This document shows positions 16,459 through 25,039 of a stretch of DNA of 64,000 nucleotides, one piece after another (position 1 is the stretch's first letter; each line of letters starts with the position of its first letter). The position numbers and the translations under genes are program-made. The DNA comes from Ancylobacter oerskovii (lineage in GTDB: Bacteria > Pseudomonadota > Alphaproteobacteria > Rhizobiales > Xanthobacteraceae), in the NCBI RefSeq assembly GCF_018390555.1, contig NZ_JAHBGB010000031.1:124001-188000 (forward strand), written 5' to 3'. The notes below the pieces were generated by a model that ran no database searches, was not told the DNA's origin, and saw only the letters and a list, made by a program, of their open reading frames with translations.

Positions 16459-17163
16459 ATGATCCGCTTCTATTTCCATCCGACACCGAACCCGGCGAAG
16501 GTCGCCCTGCTGCTGGAAGAGACCGGCCTGCCCTACGAACTCGTTCCCGTCGACACCAGCAAGGGCGAGCAGCACGCGCCGTCCTTCCGGGCGATCAACC
16601 CGAACGGCAAGGTGCCGGCCATCATCGACACCGAGGGTCCGGGCGGCCGTGAGGTGCGCCTTTTCGATTCGACGGCGATCCTGATCCATCTGGCGGAAAA
16701 GACGGGACAATTCCTCGGCTCGCCGGAGGATCGGCCGGAGCTACTCTCCTGGCTGCTCTTCCTCGCCTCCGGCCTCGGGCCGTTTTCGGGCCAGGCCGTG
16801 CATTTCCAATATGCCGCGCCCGAGGGCCTCGACTATGCGGTGAACCGCTATCGTCGTGAAGCGGAGCGCCACTACCAGGTGCTGAACGATCATCTGGCAG
16901 GCCGCACCTATATCGTCGGCGACGGCTACACCATCGCCGACATTTCCGCCTGGGGCTGGCTCGACCGGGCATCGCGGGTGCTGAAAGGTTCGGACGACCC
17001 GCTCGCGCCCTTCCCGCATCTGAAGCGGCTGTTCGAGACCGTCGATGCCCGGCCCGCCGTCGCCCGCGCCCGGCAGGTGGGCAAGGAGCATTCCTTCAAG
17101 CGGGTGAACGACGAGGAAACCAGGCGCGCGCTGTTCCCCTCCAACTACCCGCCGGCGGCGTGA
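16459..17163 (+). CDS. Glutathione S-transferase (Ure2p/YfcG-like)
   Basis: A 234-residue cytosolic transferase. The thioredoxin-like domain (residues 1-82) begins MIRFYFHPTPNPAKVALLLEE and contains NPNGKVPAIID (cis-Pro) and FDSTAILIHLAEK, the Glu/Asp-Ser glutathione clamp. The helical domain (90-215) has the conserved YTIADISAWGWLDR box. This matches the YfcG/Ure2p-like group, which usually has disulfide-bond reductase activity. It is divergent from tetR and is followed 20 bases later by a YghU-type relative, forming a two-gene detoxification operon. Substrate unknown. Confidence 0.88.
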   Translation: MIRFYFHPTPNPAKVALLLEETGLPYELVPVDTSKGEQHAPSFRAINPNGKVPAIIDTEGPGGREVRLFDSTAILIHLAEKTGQFLGSPEDRPELLSWLLFLASGLGPFSGQAVHFQYAAPEGLDYAVNRYRREAERHYQVLNDHLAGRTYIVGDGYTIADISAWGWLDRASRVLKGSDDPLAPFPHLKRLFETVDARPAVARARQVGKEHSFKRVNDEETRRALFPSNYPPAA

Positions 17164-17183
17164 AGCAACCCGGAGAACCTCCC

Positions 17184-18062
17184 GTGACCGACAGCACCGA
17201 CTATATCCCGCCCAAGGTATGGACCTGGGACAAGGCCAGCGGCGGGCAATTCGCCAACATCAACCGGCCGATCGCCGGACCGACGCATGAAAAGGCCCTG
17301 CCGGTCGGCCGGCATCCGCTCCAGCTCTACTCGCTGGGCACGCCGAACGGCCAGAAGGTGACCGTCCTGCTCGAGGAATTGCTGGCCCTCGGCCATGCCG
17401 GTGCCGAATATGATGCGTGGCTGATCAGGATCGGTGACGGCGACCAGTTCGGCTCCGGCTTCGTCGAGATCAATCCCAACTCGAAGATCCCGGCGCTGCT
17501 GGACCGCAGCGGCCCGACGCCGATCCGCGTCTTCGAATCCGGCGCCATTCTCACCTATCTCGCCGAGAAGTTCGGCGCCTTCCTGCCGGTCACGCAGCCC
17601 GCCCGCGCCGAGACGCTGTCCTGGCTCTTCTGGCAGATGGGCTCGGCGCCCTTTCTCGGCGGCGGCTTCGGCCACTTCTATGCCTATGCGCCCGCCAAGC
17701 TCGACTATCCGATCAACCGCTACGCCATGGAGGTGAAGCGCCAGCTCGACGTGCTCGACCGGCACCTCGCCGACAATGAATATGTAGCCGGGCAGGACTA
17801 TACCATCGCCGACATGGCGATCTGGCCCTGGTATGGCGGGCTGGTGAAGGGCTGGCTGTACGGGGCGGGCGAATTCCTCTCGGTGCAGGAATACGCCCAT
17901 GTCCTGCGCTGGGCGGACCAGCTCTTTGCCCGCCCCGCCGTGCAGCGCGGCCGCATGGTCAACCGCATGAGCGGCAACCCCTCCGAACAGCTGCGCGAAC
18001 GCCACGACGCCGGCGATTTCGATACCCGGACCGAGGACAAGCTCACGGCGGAGAAGCCGTGA
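17184..18062 (+). CDS. yghU: Glutathione-dependent disulfide-bond oxidoreductase (YghU type)
   Basis: A 292-residue transferase of the YghU group, longer than normal glutathione transferases because of an N-terminal arm reading YIPPKVWTWDKASGGQFANINRP. This is a hallmark of YghU, as is the following GPTHEKALPVG. The glutathione site is in NPNSKIPALLD and FESGAILTYLAEK; the helical domain has DYTIADMAIWPWYGGL. YghU binds two glutathiones per monomer and reduces disulfides. I chose the GTG at 17184, which has GGAG upstream, rather than the GTG at 17160 that overlaps the preceding stop. It lies in the same transcript as the upstream transferase and is followed by a strong hairpin. Confidence 0.88.
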   Translation: MTDSTDYIPPKVWTWDKASGGQFANINRPIAGPTHEKALPVGRHPLQLYSLGTPNGQKVTVLLEELLALGHAGAEYDAWLIRIGDGDQFGSGFVEINPNSKIPALLDRSGPTPIRVFESGAILTYLAEKFGAFLPVTQPARAETLSWLFWQMGSAPFLGGGFGHFYAYAPAKLDYPINRYAMEVKRQLDVLDRHLADNEYVAGQDYTIADMAIWPWYGGLVKGWLYGAGEFLSVQEYAHVLRWADQLFARPAVQRGRMVNRMSGNPSEQLRERHDAGDFDTRTEDKLTAEKP

Positions 18063-18119
18063 GGGCACGCGAATCGTGAAATTCGCCAGCTAAGCTTCAG
18101 CACGGTTTACACGCACACT

Positions 18120-18151
18120 CCCCAGGACAGGCTTCACAGCCTGTCCTGGGG
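18120..18151 (+). terminator. Long perfect hairpin after yghU
   Basis: A perfect 14-base inverted repeat (CCCCAGGACAGGCT at 18120-18133 and AGCCTGTCCTGGGG at 18138-18151) with a four-base TCAC loop, 57 bases after the yghU stop. No T tract follows, so it may be a factor-assisted terminator, an mRNA 3' end protector or a dispersed palindrome. Confidence 0.5.
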
Positions 18152-18578
18152 CAGAGCGCTTGCGGATTCATTGCCTGCCGATGATCGGCGCCACGCCGCC
18201 TGCAACCGGGCCGCGATCCACGCAGATGCATCGCTGGAAAAAAGCGGTGTCATATTACGGACATCCCGGGCACGCGCGTACCCTACTGGCGCCCGGCCCG
18301 CCTTGCATGGCCGCCCCTAGAATACCGTACGGACGCAGGTGATGGACGCCCCCTATCCGAGCAATGGCGGAGGGACATCCCGGGCCGTCGGAGGCCGCGT
18401 CCCATCTCTCCCGCCAAATTACTTAGCTCGGGAAACCGAAGCCCCTTCAATCGTCACCGATCTATTGCTACTTTTTTATGACAGCGACAGCCCCTATCGC
18501 TGGTCCGTGACGATGACCGGGACCTGTCCATCCACCGCAAAAGCGGGCGAAGGGCAGGCATGAGAAGGGACCGACGAC
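18152..18578. other. Intergenic region before the CYTH-CHAD gene
   Basis: About 430 bases with no supportable gene. Short open frames exist on the plus strand but show no ribosome site and no recognisable protein features. A TTTTTTA run sits near 18474-18480 and the composition becomes more AT-rich here, so the promoter of the next gene is probably in the last 120 bases. Confidence 0.4.
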
Positions 18579-20195
18579 ATGCCGGAAGGCAGTGAAACCA
18601 TGCCGCCCGACGCGCACGGGAAGGTGCCGCACGACAAGGTGCAGCACGTCAGGGTGCAGGAGCCCGACCATCGCGAGATCGAGCTCAAGCTGCTGACCGA
18701 TCCCGCCACGCTCGCGCGGCTCGTCGACGCCCCGGTCATCGCGCGAAACGCCTCGTCCCGCGGCGTCGTGCGGCGGCTGGAAGCGACCTATTACGACACG
18801 CCGGATGCCGCCATCGCCCGGCAGGGCGCCTCGTTCCGCGTCCGGCGCAGCGGCAGGCAGCACATCCAGACATTGAAGCTGGCACCGCAGACCAATGTCC
18901 TGCAACGGCAGGAGCTGGAAGCGCCCGTGTCGGACATGGCTCCCCAGCCGGACGCCCTGCCCCTCACCGATCTCGGCCCGCCCTTCGAGGCGCTGCACGC
19001 GGCCGACCTCGTCGCGATCTTCACCACGAAGATCCGGCGCCACACCCGGACGATCCCGTTCGGCGGCGCCGTGATCGAGATCGCCTTCGACGAGGGGGAA
19101 CTGATCGCCGGCGAGCGCACGGCCCCGGTGTGCGAAATCGAGATGGAGCTGAAATCGGGCGAGGCCGGCGCCCTCTACGAGCTCGCCTTGTCCCTGATGG
19201 AGCAGGGATCGTTCCGCATCGGGGTCCAGAGCAAGGCGGAGCGCGGCTATGCGCTCGCCCTCGGCGGGCATCCCCGCGCCGGGAAGGCCCCCTCTGCCGG
19301 CATCGAGGCCGCCGACACCTCCGACGAGGTCATCGCCAGGACCCTTGCGGCCTGCCAGCGGCATGTGGCGGCGAACCTGGTGGCCGCCCAGCACGGGCAG
19401 GACCCGGAGGGCGTTCACCAGTTGCGGGTGGCGCTGCGCCGCCTGCGGACGGCCATCTCGATGTTCGGCCGGGAGATTCCCGCCTCCGCGTTTCAGCCGC
19501 TGATGGCGGGGGCCAGGACGCTCGCCTCCGCCCTGGGGCCGGCCCGCAACTGGGACGTCTTCCTCACCGGCACGATCGGCGAGATCGAGAACGTAAAGCT
19601 GCCGGGCGTCGAGTTCGCCGGCATCAGGACCGCGGCCGCCCCGCTGCGTGATCACGGCTACGAAACCGCGCGCGCCGCCCTCGTCGATACCGAATGCACC
19701 CGCTTCCTGCTCGGCCTCGGCAAGATGATCGAGCGCCGCAGCTGGCGTAACGACATCGGCATCGAGGCGCTGGCCGTGCTGACGCAACCCGGCCGCGACT
19801 TTGCCGAGCGGACGCTGGCCCGCCTGCATCGCAAGGCGATGAAGCAGGGTCGCCATCTGCGCCGGCTCCAGCCGGAGGCCCGGCACGAGCTGCGGCTGAC
19901 GCTCAAGAAGCTACGCTATGTCTGCGAGTTCTTCCTGCCGCTCTTCGATCAGGAAGCCACCGCCCGGAAATACCTGAAGAAGATGGCGACGCTGCAGGAC
20001 ATCCTCGGCGCCGACAACGATGCCACGACGACGCAAGCGCTGCTGCGGGAGATCGAGGCCAGCACGGCGAGCCCGCAGGCCCACCGCGCCATCGGGGCGA
20101 TCACCGGATGGCAGGCCCGCGACCGTATCGAGGTCGCCAAGGCGCTGGGTCACAGCTGGCAGCTCTTCGCCGACGCGAAGCCGTTCTGGCACTGA
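18579..20195 (+). CDS. CYTH and CHAD domain protein (probable inorganic triphosphatase / polyphosphate-binding)
   Basis: A 538-residue protein. The CYTH domain (about residues 32-225) starts with the signature EIELKLL (33-39) and continues with ATYYDTPD, SFRVRRSG and CEIEMELKSGE, the charged tunnel strands that bind triphosphate and metal. The CHAD domain (about 245-530) is all-helical with conserved basic residues: VHQLRVALRRLRTAISMF, then HELRLTLKKLRYVCEFF. CYTH enzymes hydrolyse inorganic triphosphate or make cAMP/thiamine triphosphate; CHAD domains bind polyphosphate granules. A cytosolic role in polyphosphate metabolism is likely. The ATG at 18579 has AAGGGA before it. Confidence 0.9.
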   Translation: MPEGSETMPPDAHGKVPHDKVQHVRVQEPDHREIELKLLTDPATLARLVDAPVIARNASSRGVVRRLEATYYDTPDAAIARQGASFRVRRSGRQHIQTLKLAPQTNVLQRQELEAPVSDMAPQPDALPLTDLGPPFEALHAADLVAIFTTKIRRHTRTIPFGGAVIEIAFDEGELIAGERTAPVCEIEMELKSGEAGALYELALSLMEQGSFRIGVQSKAERGYALALGGHPRAGKAPSAGIEAADTSDEVIARTLAACQRHVAANLVAAQHGQDPEGVHQLRVALRRLRTAISMFGREIPASAFQPLMAGARTLASALGPARNWDVFLTGTIGEIENVKLPGVEFAGIRTAAAPLRDHGYETARAALVDTECTRFLLGLGKMIERRSWRNDIGIEALAVLTQPGRDFAERTLARLHRKAMKQGRHLRRLQPEARHELRLTLKKLRYVCEFFLPLFDQEATARKYLKKMATLQDILGADNDATTTQALLREIEASTASPQAHRAIGAITGWQARDRIEVAKALGHSWQLFADAKPFWH

Positions 20196-20204
20196 CGGCG
20201 CAAC

Positions 20205-20219
20205 TGCAATTGGTTCGCA
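20205..20219. promoter_or_regulatory. Mur-type box 1 (Fur family operator) upstream of sitA
   Basis: TGCAATTGGTTCGCA fits TGCAA-N5-TYGCA, the form of the manganese-responsive Mur boxes known before rhizobial sit operons. It also falls inside the larger repeat CAACTGC/GCAGTTG (20201-20207 and 20217-20223). It lies just upstream of and touching the -35 region. Confidence 0.65.
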
Positions 20220-20220
20220 G

Positions 20221-20250
20221 TTGCGCTTCGGGTCGAAAACTGCCTAGGAT
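20221..20250 (+). promoter_or_regulatory. Predicted sitABCD promoter
   Basis: TTGCGC at 20221-20226 and TAGGAT at 20245-20250 form a -35/-10 pair with an 18-base spacer. Transcription would begin at about 20257, inside the second Mur box, leaving a leader of about 26 bases. Confidence 0.55.
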
Positions 20251-20255
20251 GCTCT

Positions 20256-20270
20256 TGCAACTCATTCGCA
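20256..20270. promoter_or_regulatory. Mur-type box 2 (Fur family operator) at sitA transcription start
   Basis: TGCAACTCATTCGCA repeats the pattern of box 1, with 51 bases between their starts. It covers the predicted transcription start, so a bound regulator would block initiation. Two boxes flanking the promoter is the arrangement described for Mur control of sitABCD in Rhizobium leguminosarum. Confidence 0.65.
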
Positions 20271-20282
20271 GGAGAAGAGGGC

Positions 20283-21215
20283 ATGCGCGACGCGACGAGG
20301 CGTACCGTTCTGGCCGGCATGATCGCCGTCGGCATCGCCGGCATGGCGGGCGTGTCCGACGCCGCGGCACAGGCGGCCGGCGGTTCCAGGTTCAAGGCGG
20401 TGACGACGTTCACCGTCATCGCCGACATGGCGCGCAACGTGGCGGGCGAGGCGGCGGTCGTGGAATCGATCACCCGGCCGGGTGCCGAGATCCACAATTA
20501 CGCGCCCACCCCCGGCGACATACAGCGGGCGCAGGGCGCCCAGCTCATCCTGTGGAACGGCCTCAATCTCGAGCTGTGGTTCGAGAAGTTCTTCCAGAAC
20601 CTCAAGGATGTGCCGAGCGCGGTGGTGTCGCAGGGCGTCGAGCCGATCGGCATCACGGAAGGCCCCTATAGCGGCAAGCCCAACCCGCATGCCTGGATGT
20701 CGCCGGCCAATGCGCTGATCTATGTCGACAACATCCGCGACGCCTTCGCGGCGCACGACCCGGCGAACGCCGCGACCTACCGCGCCAATGCCGAGGCCTA
20801 CAAGGCGAAGATCCAGGCCGCGGTGGCACCGATCCGCGCGAAGCTCGACGCCATCCCCGCCGACAAGCGCTGGCTGGTATCGAGCGAGGGCGCCTTCTCC
20901 TATCTCGCCCGCGATTTCGGCCTGAAGGAGCTCTATCTCTGGCCGATCAACGCCGACCAGCAGGGAACGCCGCAGCAGGTCCGCAAGGTGATCGACGCGG
21001 TGCGCAAGAACGACATTCCCGCCGTGTTCAGCGAGAGCACCGTCTCCGACAAGCCGGCGCGGCAGGTGGCGCGCGAGACCGGCGCGCATTATGGCGGCGT
21101 GCTCTATGTCGACTCGCTCAGCGAAGCCGACGGCCCGGTGCCGACCTATGTCGACCTGCTCAGCGTGACCACCGGCACGCTGGCCAAGGGCCTCGCCGAC
21201 GGGCTGTCGCAATGA
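20283..21215 (+). CDS. sitA: Manganese/iron ABC transporter substrate-binding protein
   Basis: A 310-residue periplasmic lipoprotein-free binding protein of the cluster 9 (TroA/PsaA/MntC) family with a signal peptide ending near residue 30 (VSDAAAQA). The metal ligands can be placed: His71 ([10 protein letters not shown]), His136 (PNPHAWMSP), Glu202 (VSSEGAFSY) and Asp277 (LYVDSLSE). This His-His-Glu-Asp set is that of Mn/Fe binders such as PsaA; zinc binders (ZnuA) carry a third His instead of Glu. Together with the Mur-type boxes this favours manganese. It is first in sitABCD and its stop overlaps sitB by 4 bases. GGAG lies 10 bases before the ATG. Confidence 0.92.
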   Translation: MRDATRRTVLAGMIAVGIAGMAGVSDAAAQAAGGSRFKAVTTFTVIADMARNVAGEAAVVESITRPGAEIHNYAPTPGDIQRAQGAQLILWNGLNLELWFEKFFQNLKDVPSAVVSQGVEPIGITEGPYSGKPNPHAWMSPANALIYVDNIRDAFAAHDPANAATYRANAEAYKAKIQAAVAPIRAKLDAIPADKRWLVSSEGAFSYLARDFGLKELYLWPINADQQGTPQQVRKVIDAVRKNDIPAVFSESTVSDKPARQVARETGAHYGGVLYVDSLSEADGPVPTYVDLLSVTTGTLAKGLADGLSQ

Positions 21216-22165
21216 GCCAGGGCCCTGCCACGGACGCTACCGGCCTCGCCGTCCGCGGCGTGACCGTCACCTATCGCAACGGGCATACTGCCCTGCGCGA
21301 TGCCAGCTTCGCGATCCCGACCGGCACCATCACCGCGCTGGTCGGCGTCAACGGCTCCGGCAAGTCGACCTTGTTCAAGGCGCTGATGGGCTTCGTGCGC
21401 ATCGCCGCCGGCAGCATCTCCATCCTCGGGCGCAATGTGGAGGAGGCGCTGCGGCGCAATCTCGTCGCCTATGTGCCGCAGAGCGAGGAGGTCGACTGGA
21501 GCTTTCCCGTGCTGGTCGAGGACGTGGTGATGATGGGCCGCTACGGCCATATGGGCATGATGCGCATTCCCCGCGCCGCCGACCGGCAGGCGGTGAGCGA
21601 GGCGCTGGCCCGTGTCGGCATGGGCGAGTTCCGCACCCGCCAGATCGGCGAATTGTCCGGCGGGCAGAAGAAGCGGGTCTTCCTCGCCCGCGCATTGGCG
21701 CAGGATGCGCGGGTGATCCTGCTCGACGAGCCGTTCACCGGAGTCGACGTCAAGACCGAGGACGCCATCATCGCCCTGCTCAAGGCGCTGCGCGAGGAGG
21801 GACGGGTGATGCTGGTCTCCACCCACAATCTCGGCAGCGTGCCGGAATTCTGCGACCGCACCGTGCTGGTGAAGGGCACCGTCCTCGCCCATGGCCCCAC
21901 CGCCGAGATCTTCACCGAGGCCAATCTGGAGAAGACCTTCGGCGGCGTGCTCAGGCACTTCGTGCTGGGCGGCGCCGGCCTGCATGCCGATGACGATCGC
22001 CGCCAGCTCGCCTTGCTCACCGACGACGAACGCCCGCTGGTGCTCTATGGCGAGAAGGGCGCGATGCACGCCAAGACCACCGACGACGCGGCCCCCGCCG
22101 CCGATGCCGCGCCGGCCGGGGAGGTCGCCCTCGCGAAGCGTTCCTCCGGGGAGAAGGCGCCGTGA
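21212..22165 (+). CDS. sitB: Manganese/iron ABC transporter ATP-binding protein
   Basis: A 317-residue ABC ATPase. Walker A is GVNGSGKST (residues 45-53), the Q-loop is in [10 protein letters not shown], the signature is LSGGQKKRV (148-156) and Walker B is [12 protein letters not shown] (168-179). The segment [13 protein letters not shown] is typical of the MntB/SitB/TroB class. The C-terminal 60 residues are an Ala/Asp-rich extension with a few His (LHADDDRRQ, later [14 protein letters not shown]) not needed for catalysis. Overlaps of 4 bases on both sides show tight coupling within the operon. Confidence 0.93.
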   Translation: MSQGPATDATGLAVRGVTVTYRNGHTALRDASFAIPTGTITALVGVNGSGKSTLFKALMGFVRIAAGSISILGRNVEEALRRNLVAYVPQSEEVDWSFPVLVEDVVMMGRYGHMGMMRIPRAADRQAVSEALARVGMGEFRTRQIGELSGGQKKRVFLARALAQDARVILLDEPFTGVDVKTEDAIIALLKALREEGRVMLVSTHNLGSVPEFCDRTVLVKGTVLAHGPTAEIFTEANLEKTFGGVLRHFVLGGAGLHADDDRRQLALLTDDERPLVLYGEKGAMHAKTTDDAAPAADAAPAGEVALAKRSSGEKAP

Positions 22166-23022
22166 TCGCCCTGCTGGCCGAGCCGTTCGGCTACGAATAT
22201 ATGCGCAACGCCATCTGGGTTTCGGCGCTGGTGGGAGCGGTCTGCGCCTTCCTGTCCTGCTACCTGATGCTCAAGGGCTGGTCGCTGATCGGCGACGCCC
22301 TCTCCCATGCCATCGTGCCCGGCGTCGCCGGCGCCTACATGCTCGGCCTGCCCTTCGCGGTCGGCGCCTTCTTCTCCGGCGGGCTGGCCGCTGCCGCCAT
22401 GCTGTTCCTCAACCAGCGCACCCGGCTGAAGGAGGACGCCATCATCGGGCTGATCTTCTCCTCCTTCTTCGGGCTCGGCCTGTTCATGGTGTCGCTGTCG
22501 CCGACCTCGGTGAACATCCAGACCATCGTGCTCGGCAACATCCTCGCCATCACGCCCGAGGACACGCTGCAGCTCGCGGTGATAGGCGTGGTGTCGCTGG
22601 GGCTGCTGCTGGCGAAGTGGAAGGACCTGATGGCGGTGTTCTTCGACGAGGCGCATGCGCGCTCGATCGGGCTGCGGCCGACCGCCCTCAAGATCATGTT
22701 CTTCACGCTGCTGTCCGCCTCCACCGTCGCGGCGCTGCAGACGGTGGGCGCCTTCCTGGTGATCTGCCTGGTGGTGACGCCGGGCGCCACCGCCTATCTG
22801 CTCGCCGACCGCTTTCCGCGCCTGCTGACCATCGCCGTCGCCATCGGTGCGCTCACCAGCGCGCTGGGCGCCTATGCGAGCTATTTCCTCGACGGCGCCA
22901 CCGGCGGCATCATCGTGGTGCTGCAGACGCTGATCTTCCTCGCCGCCTTCGTCTTCGCCCCCAAGCACGGCATGCTGGCGGCGCGGCGGCGGGCGGCGCA
23001 GGCCGTGACAAGCGAGTCGTGA
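22162..23022 (+). CDS. sitC: Manganese/iron ABC transporter permease 1
   Basis: A 286-residue ABC-3 family integral membrane protein with about eight hydrophobic helices. Family features include [22 protein letters not shown] (residues 33-54), [20 protein letters not shown] (coupling region) and [20 protein letters not shown] near the C-terminus. It begins 4 bases inside sitB and is followed after 2 bases by a second, homologous permease, so the channel is probably a heterodimer, as in SitCD. Confidence 0.92.
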   Translation: MIALLAEPFGYEYMRNAIWVSALVGAVCAFLSCYLMLKGWSLIGDALSHAIVPGVAGAYMLGLPFAVGAFFSGGLAAAAMLFLNQRTRLKEDAIIGLIFSSFFGLGLFMVSLSPTSVNIQTIVLGNILAITPEDTLQLAVIGVVSLGLLLAKWKDLMAVFFDEAHARSIGLRPTALKIMFFTLLSASTVAALQTVGAFLVICLVVTPGATAYLLADRFPRLLTIAVAIGALTSALGAYASYFLDGATGGIIVVLQTLIFLAAFVFAPKHGMLAARRRAAQAVTSES

Positions 23023-23024
23023 CC

Positions 23025-23861
23025 ATGGCCGCCACCCTGCTCGCGCCGTTCCAGTTCGACTTCATGGTCAACGCCCTCGTCATCTCCGCCCTGGTGGCGG
23101 TGCCGATGGCGCTGCTCTCCTGCTTCCTGGTGCTGAAAGGCTGGTCGCTGATGGGCGACGCCATTTCCCACGCCGTGTTCCCCGGCGTGGTGCTGTCCTA
23201 CATCCTCGGCCTGCCCTATGCGCTCGGCGCCTTCGCCGCCGGCATGTTCTGCGCGGTGGCGACGGGCTATCTGAAGGACAACAGCCGCATCAAGCAGGAC
23301 ACGGTGATGGGCATCGTGTTCTCCGGCATGTTCGGCGCCGGGCTGGTGCTCTACGTCAAGATCCAGTCGGAAGTGCATCTCGACCATATCCTGTTCGGCG
23401 ACATGCTCGGGGTGAGCTGGCGGGACATCGCCGAGACCGCCCTCATCGCCCTCGTGGTCGCCGCCATCGTCGCGGTGAAATGGAAGGACCTGCTGCTGCA
23501 CGCCTTCGATCCCGCCCAGGCGCGGGCGGTCGGGCTGCGCGTCGGCGTGCTGCATTACGGGCTGCTCTGCCTGATCTCGCTGGCCATCGTCGGCGCGCTG
23601 AAGGCGGTGGGGCTGATCCTCGCCATCGCCATGCTGATCGCCCCCGGCGCCATCGCCTTCCTCCTCACCCGGAGCTTCGGCGCCATGCTGCTGGCGGCGC
23701 TGGCGATCGCAGTCGGCGCGTCGCTGCTCGGCGTCTACCTGTCCTTCTTCCTCGACAGCGCCCCCGCCCCTACCATCGTGCTCGTCATGAGCCTCGTCTT
23801 CGTGGCAACCTTCATCCGCTCCTCGTTCGCCACGGCGAGGGTGACCTCCGGGGAAAACTGA
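23025..23861 (+). CDS. sitD: Manganese/iron ABC transporter permease 2
   Basis: A 278-residue ABC-3 permease, paralogous to sitC: CFLVLKGWSLMGDAISHAVFPG, then RIKQDTVMGIVFSGMFGAGLVLY, then LIAPGAIAFLLTRSFG. About eight hydrophobic segments are present. The ATG at 23025 is used; the frame extends far upstream over sitB and sitC only as an unused reading. It is the last gene of the operon. No obvious T-tract terminator follows in the 144 bases before gnd. Confidence 0.92.
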   Translation: MAATLLAPFQFDFMVNALVISALVAVPMALLSCFLVLKGWSLMGDAISHAVFPGVVLSYILGLPYALGAFAAGMFCAVATGYLKDNSRIKQDTVMGIVFSGMFGAGLVLYVKIQSEVHLDHILFGDMLGVSWRDIAETALIALVVAAIVAVKWKDLLLHAFDPAQARAVGLRVGVLHYGLLCLISLAIVGALKAVGLILAIAMLIAPGAIAFLLTRSFGAMLLAALAIAVGASLLGVYLSFFLDSAPAPTIVLVMSLVFVATFIRSSFATARVTSGEN

Positions 23862-24005
23862 CGGCCCGGCGGAACGGTAATCCAGTTGTGGCTTTTCCGC
23901 GCTAAAGCCGTAAGTCCGAAGCGCCTTAAGGGATCGACAGGACCTTCTGGGTTCGAATGGGCGCGGCCGGGGACACGCGGTTCGATGGACATCACGGAGG
24001 AGAAT

Positions 24006-24986
24006 ATGCAGCTCGGCGTCGTCGGCCTCGGCCGGATGGGAGGCAATATCGCGCGGCGTCTCGCCCGCGCCGGTCATTCCTGCATCGTGTGGGACCGCAA
24101 CGCCCCGGCGGTGGGTGCACTGGCGAGCGAGGGCATGACTGCCGCCGCCGACCTCGCCGATCTCGTCGCCAAGCTCGAGGCACCGCGCGCCGTGTGGGTG
24201 ATGCTGCCCGCCGGCGCTCCCACCGAGGAAACGGTGCAGGCGCTCGCCGACCTGATGTCGCCGGGCGACATCGTCATCGACGGCGGCAACACCTTCTACA
24301 AGGACGACATCCGCCGCGCCGAGGCGCTGGAGCCGCGCGGCATCCACTATGTCGATGTCGGCACCTCCGGCGGCGTCTGGGGTCTGGAGCGCGGCTACTG
24401 CATGATGATCGGCGGCACCAGGGAAGCGGTCGACCACCTCGACCCCATCCTCGCCGCACTGGCGCCCGGCAAGGGCTCCATCCCGGAGACGCCCGGCCGC
24501 GAGGGCCGCGATCACCGCGCCGAGCAGGGCTATCTCCATACCGGGCCGGCCGGCTCCGGGCATTTCGTCAAGATGATCCACAACGGCATCGAATACGGCC
24601 TGATGCAGGCCTATGCCGAGGGCTTCGAGATCCTCAAGAACAAGAGCTCGCCCGCGCTACCGGAGAATGAGCGCTACACGCTGAACATGCCGGATATCGC
24701 CGAGGTGTGGCGGCGCGGCAGCGTGGTTTCCTCCTGGCTGCTGGACCTCACCGCCATCGCCCTCGCCAAGGACGAGCAGCTCGCCGAATTCCCCGGCGAG
24801 GTCGCCGATTCCGGCGAAGGCCGCTGGACGGTGATGGCGGCGGTGGAGGAGGCCGTGTCGGCCGAGGTGCTGACCGCCGCGCTCTATACCCGCTTCCGCT
24901 CGCGCCAGGACCACACCTTCGGCGAGAAGATGCTCTCGGCCATGCGCTTCCAGTTCGGCGGCCACACCGAATTCAAGGCGAAGTGA
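24006..24986 (+). CDS. gnd: 6-phosphogluconate dehydrogenase, short (GndA/YqeC) form
   Basis: A 326-residue NAD(P)-dependent decarboxylase producing ribulose 5-phosphate. The Rossmann motif is [18 protein letters not shown] (residues 6-23), the substrate-binding [21 protein letters not shown] lies near 118-138, and the catalytic Lys/His region is [22 protein letters not shown]. The classical enzyme has about 470 residues; this is the shorter class, often NAD-specific, found with zwf. I chose the ATG at 24006 since GGAGGAG stands just before it; the frame runs further up without family similarity. zwf begins 53 bases downstream. Confidence 0.93.
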   Translation: MQLGVVGLGRMGGNIARRLARAGHSCIVWDRNAPAVGALASEGMTAAADLADLVAKLEAPRAVWVMLPAGAPTEETVQALADLMSPGDIVIDGGNTFYKDDIRRAEALEPRGIHYVDVGTSGGVWGLERGYCMMIGGTREAVDHLDPILAALAPGKGSIPETPGREGRDHRAEQGYLHTGPAGSGHFVKMIHNGIEYGLMQAYAEGFEILKNKSSPALPENERYTLNMPDIAEVWRRGSVVSSWLLDLTAIALAKDEQLAEFPGEVADSGEGRWTVMAAVEEAVSAEVLTAALYTRFRSRQDHTFGEKMLSAMRFQFGGHTEFKAK

Positions 24987-25027
24987 CGCTGGAAGACGTG
25001 ACGCTGGAAGACGTGGCCCTTCAGGAC
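24983..25027 (+). repeat. Three 15-base tandem units between gnd and zwf
   Basis: GTGACGCTGGAAGAC occurs twice in succession (24983-24997, 24998-25012), followed by a diverged third unit at 25013-25027 (10 of 15 identical). In a frame other than that of gnd they read [15 protein letters not shown]. The first unit overlaps the gnd stop. Likely a replication-slippage duplication. Confidence 0.6.
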
Positions 25028-25039
25028 AGGTAATCGATC

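Noticed and set aside
18160..18563. Two short plus-strand frames in the spacer before the CYTH-CHAD gene
   Set aside because: No ribosome sites, no hydrophobic or domain pattern, and composition unlike neighbouring genes.
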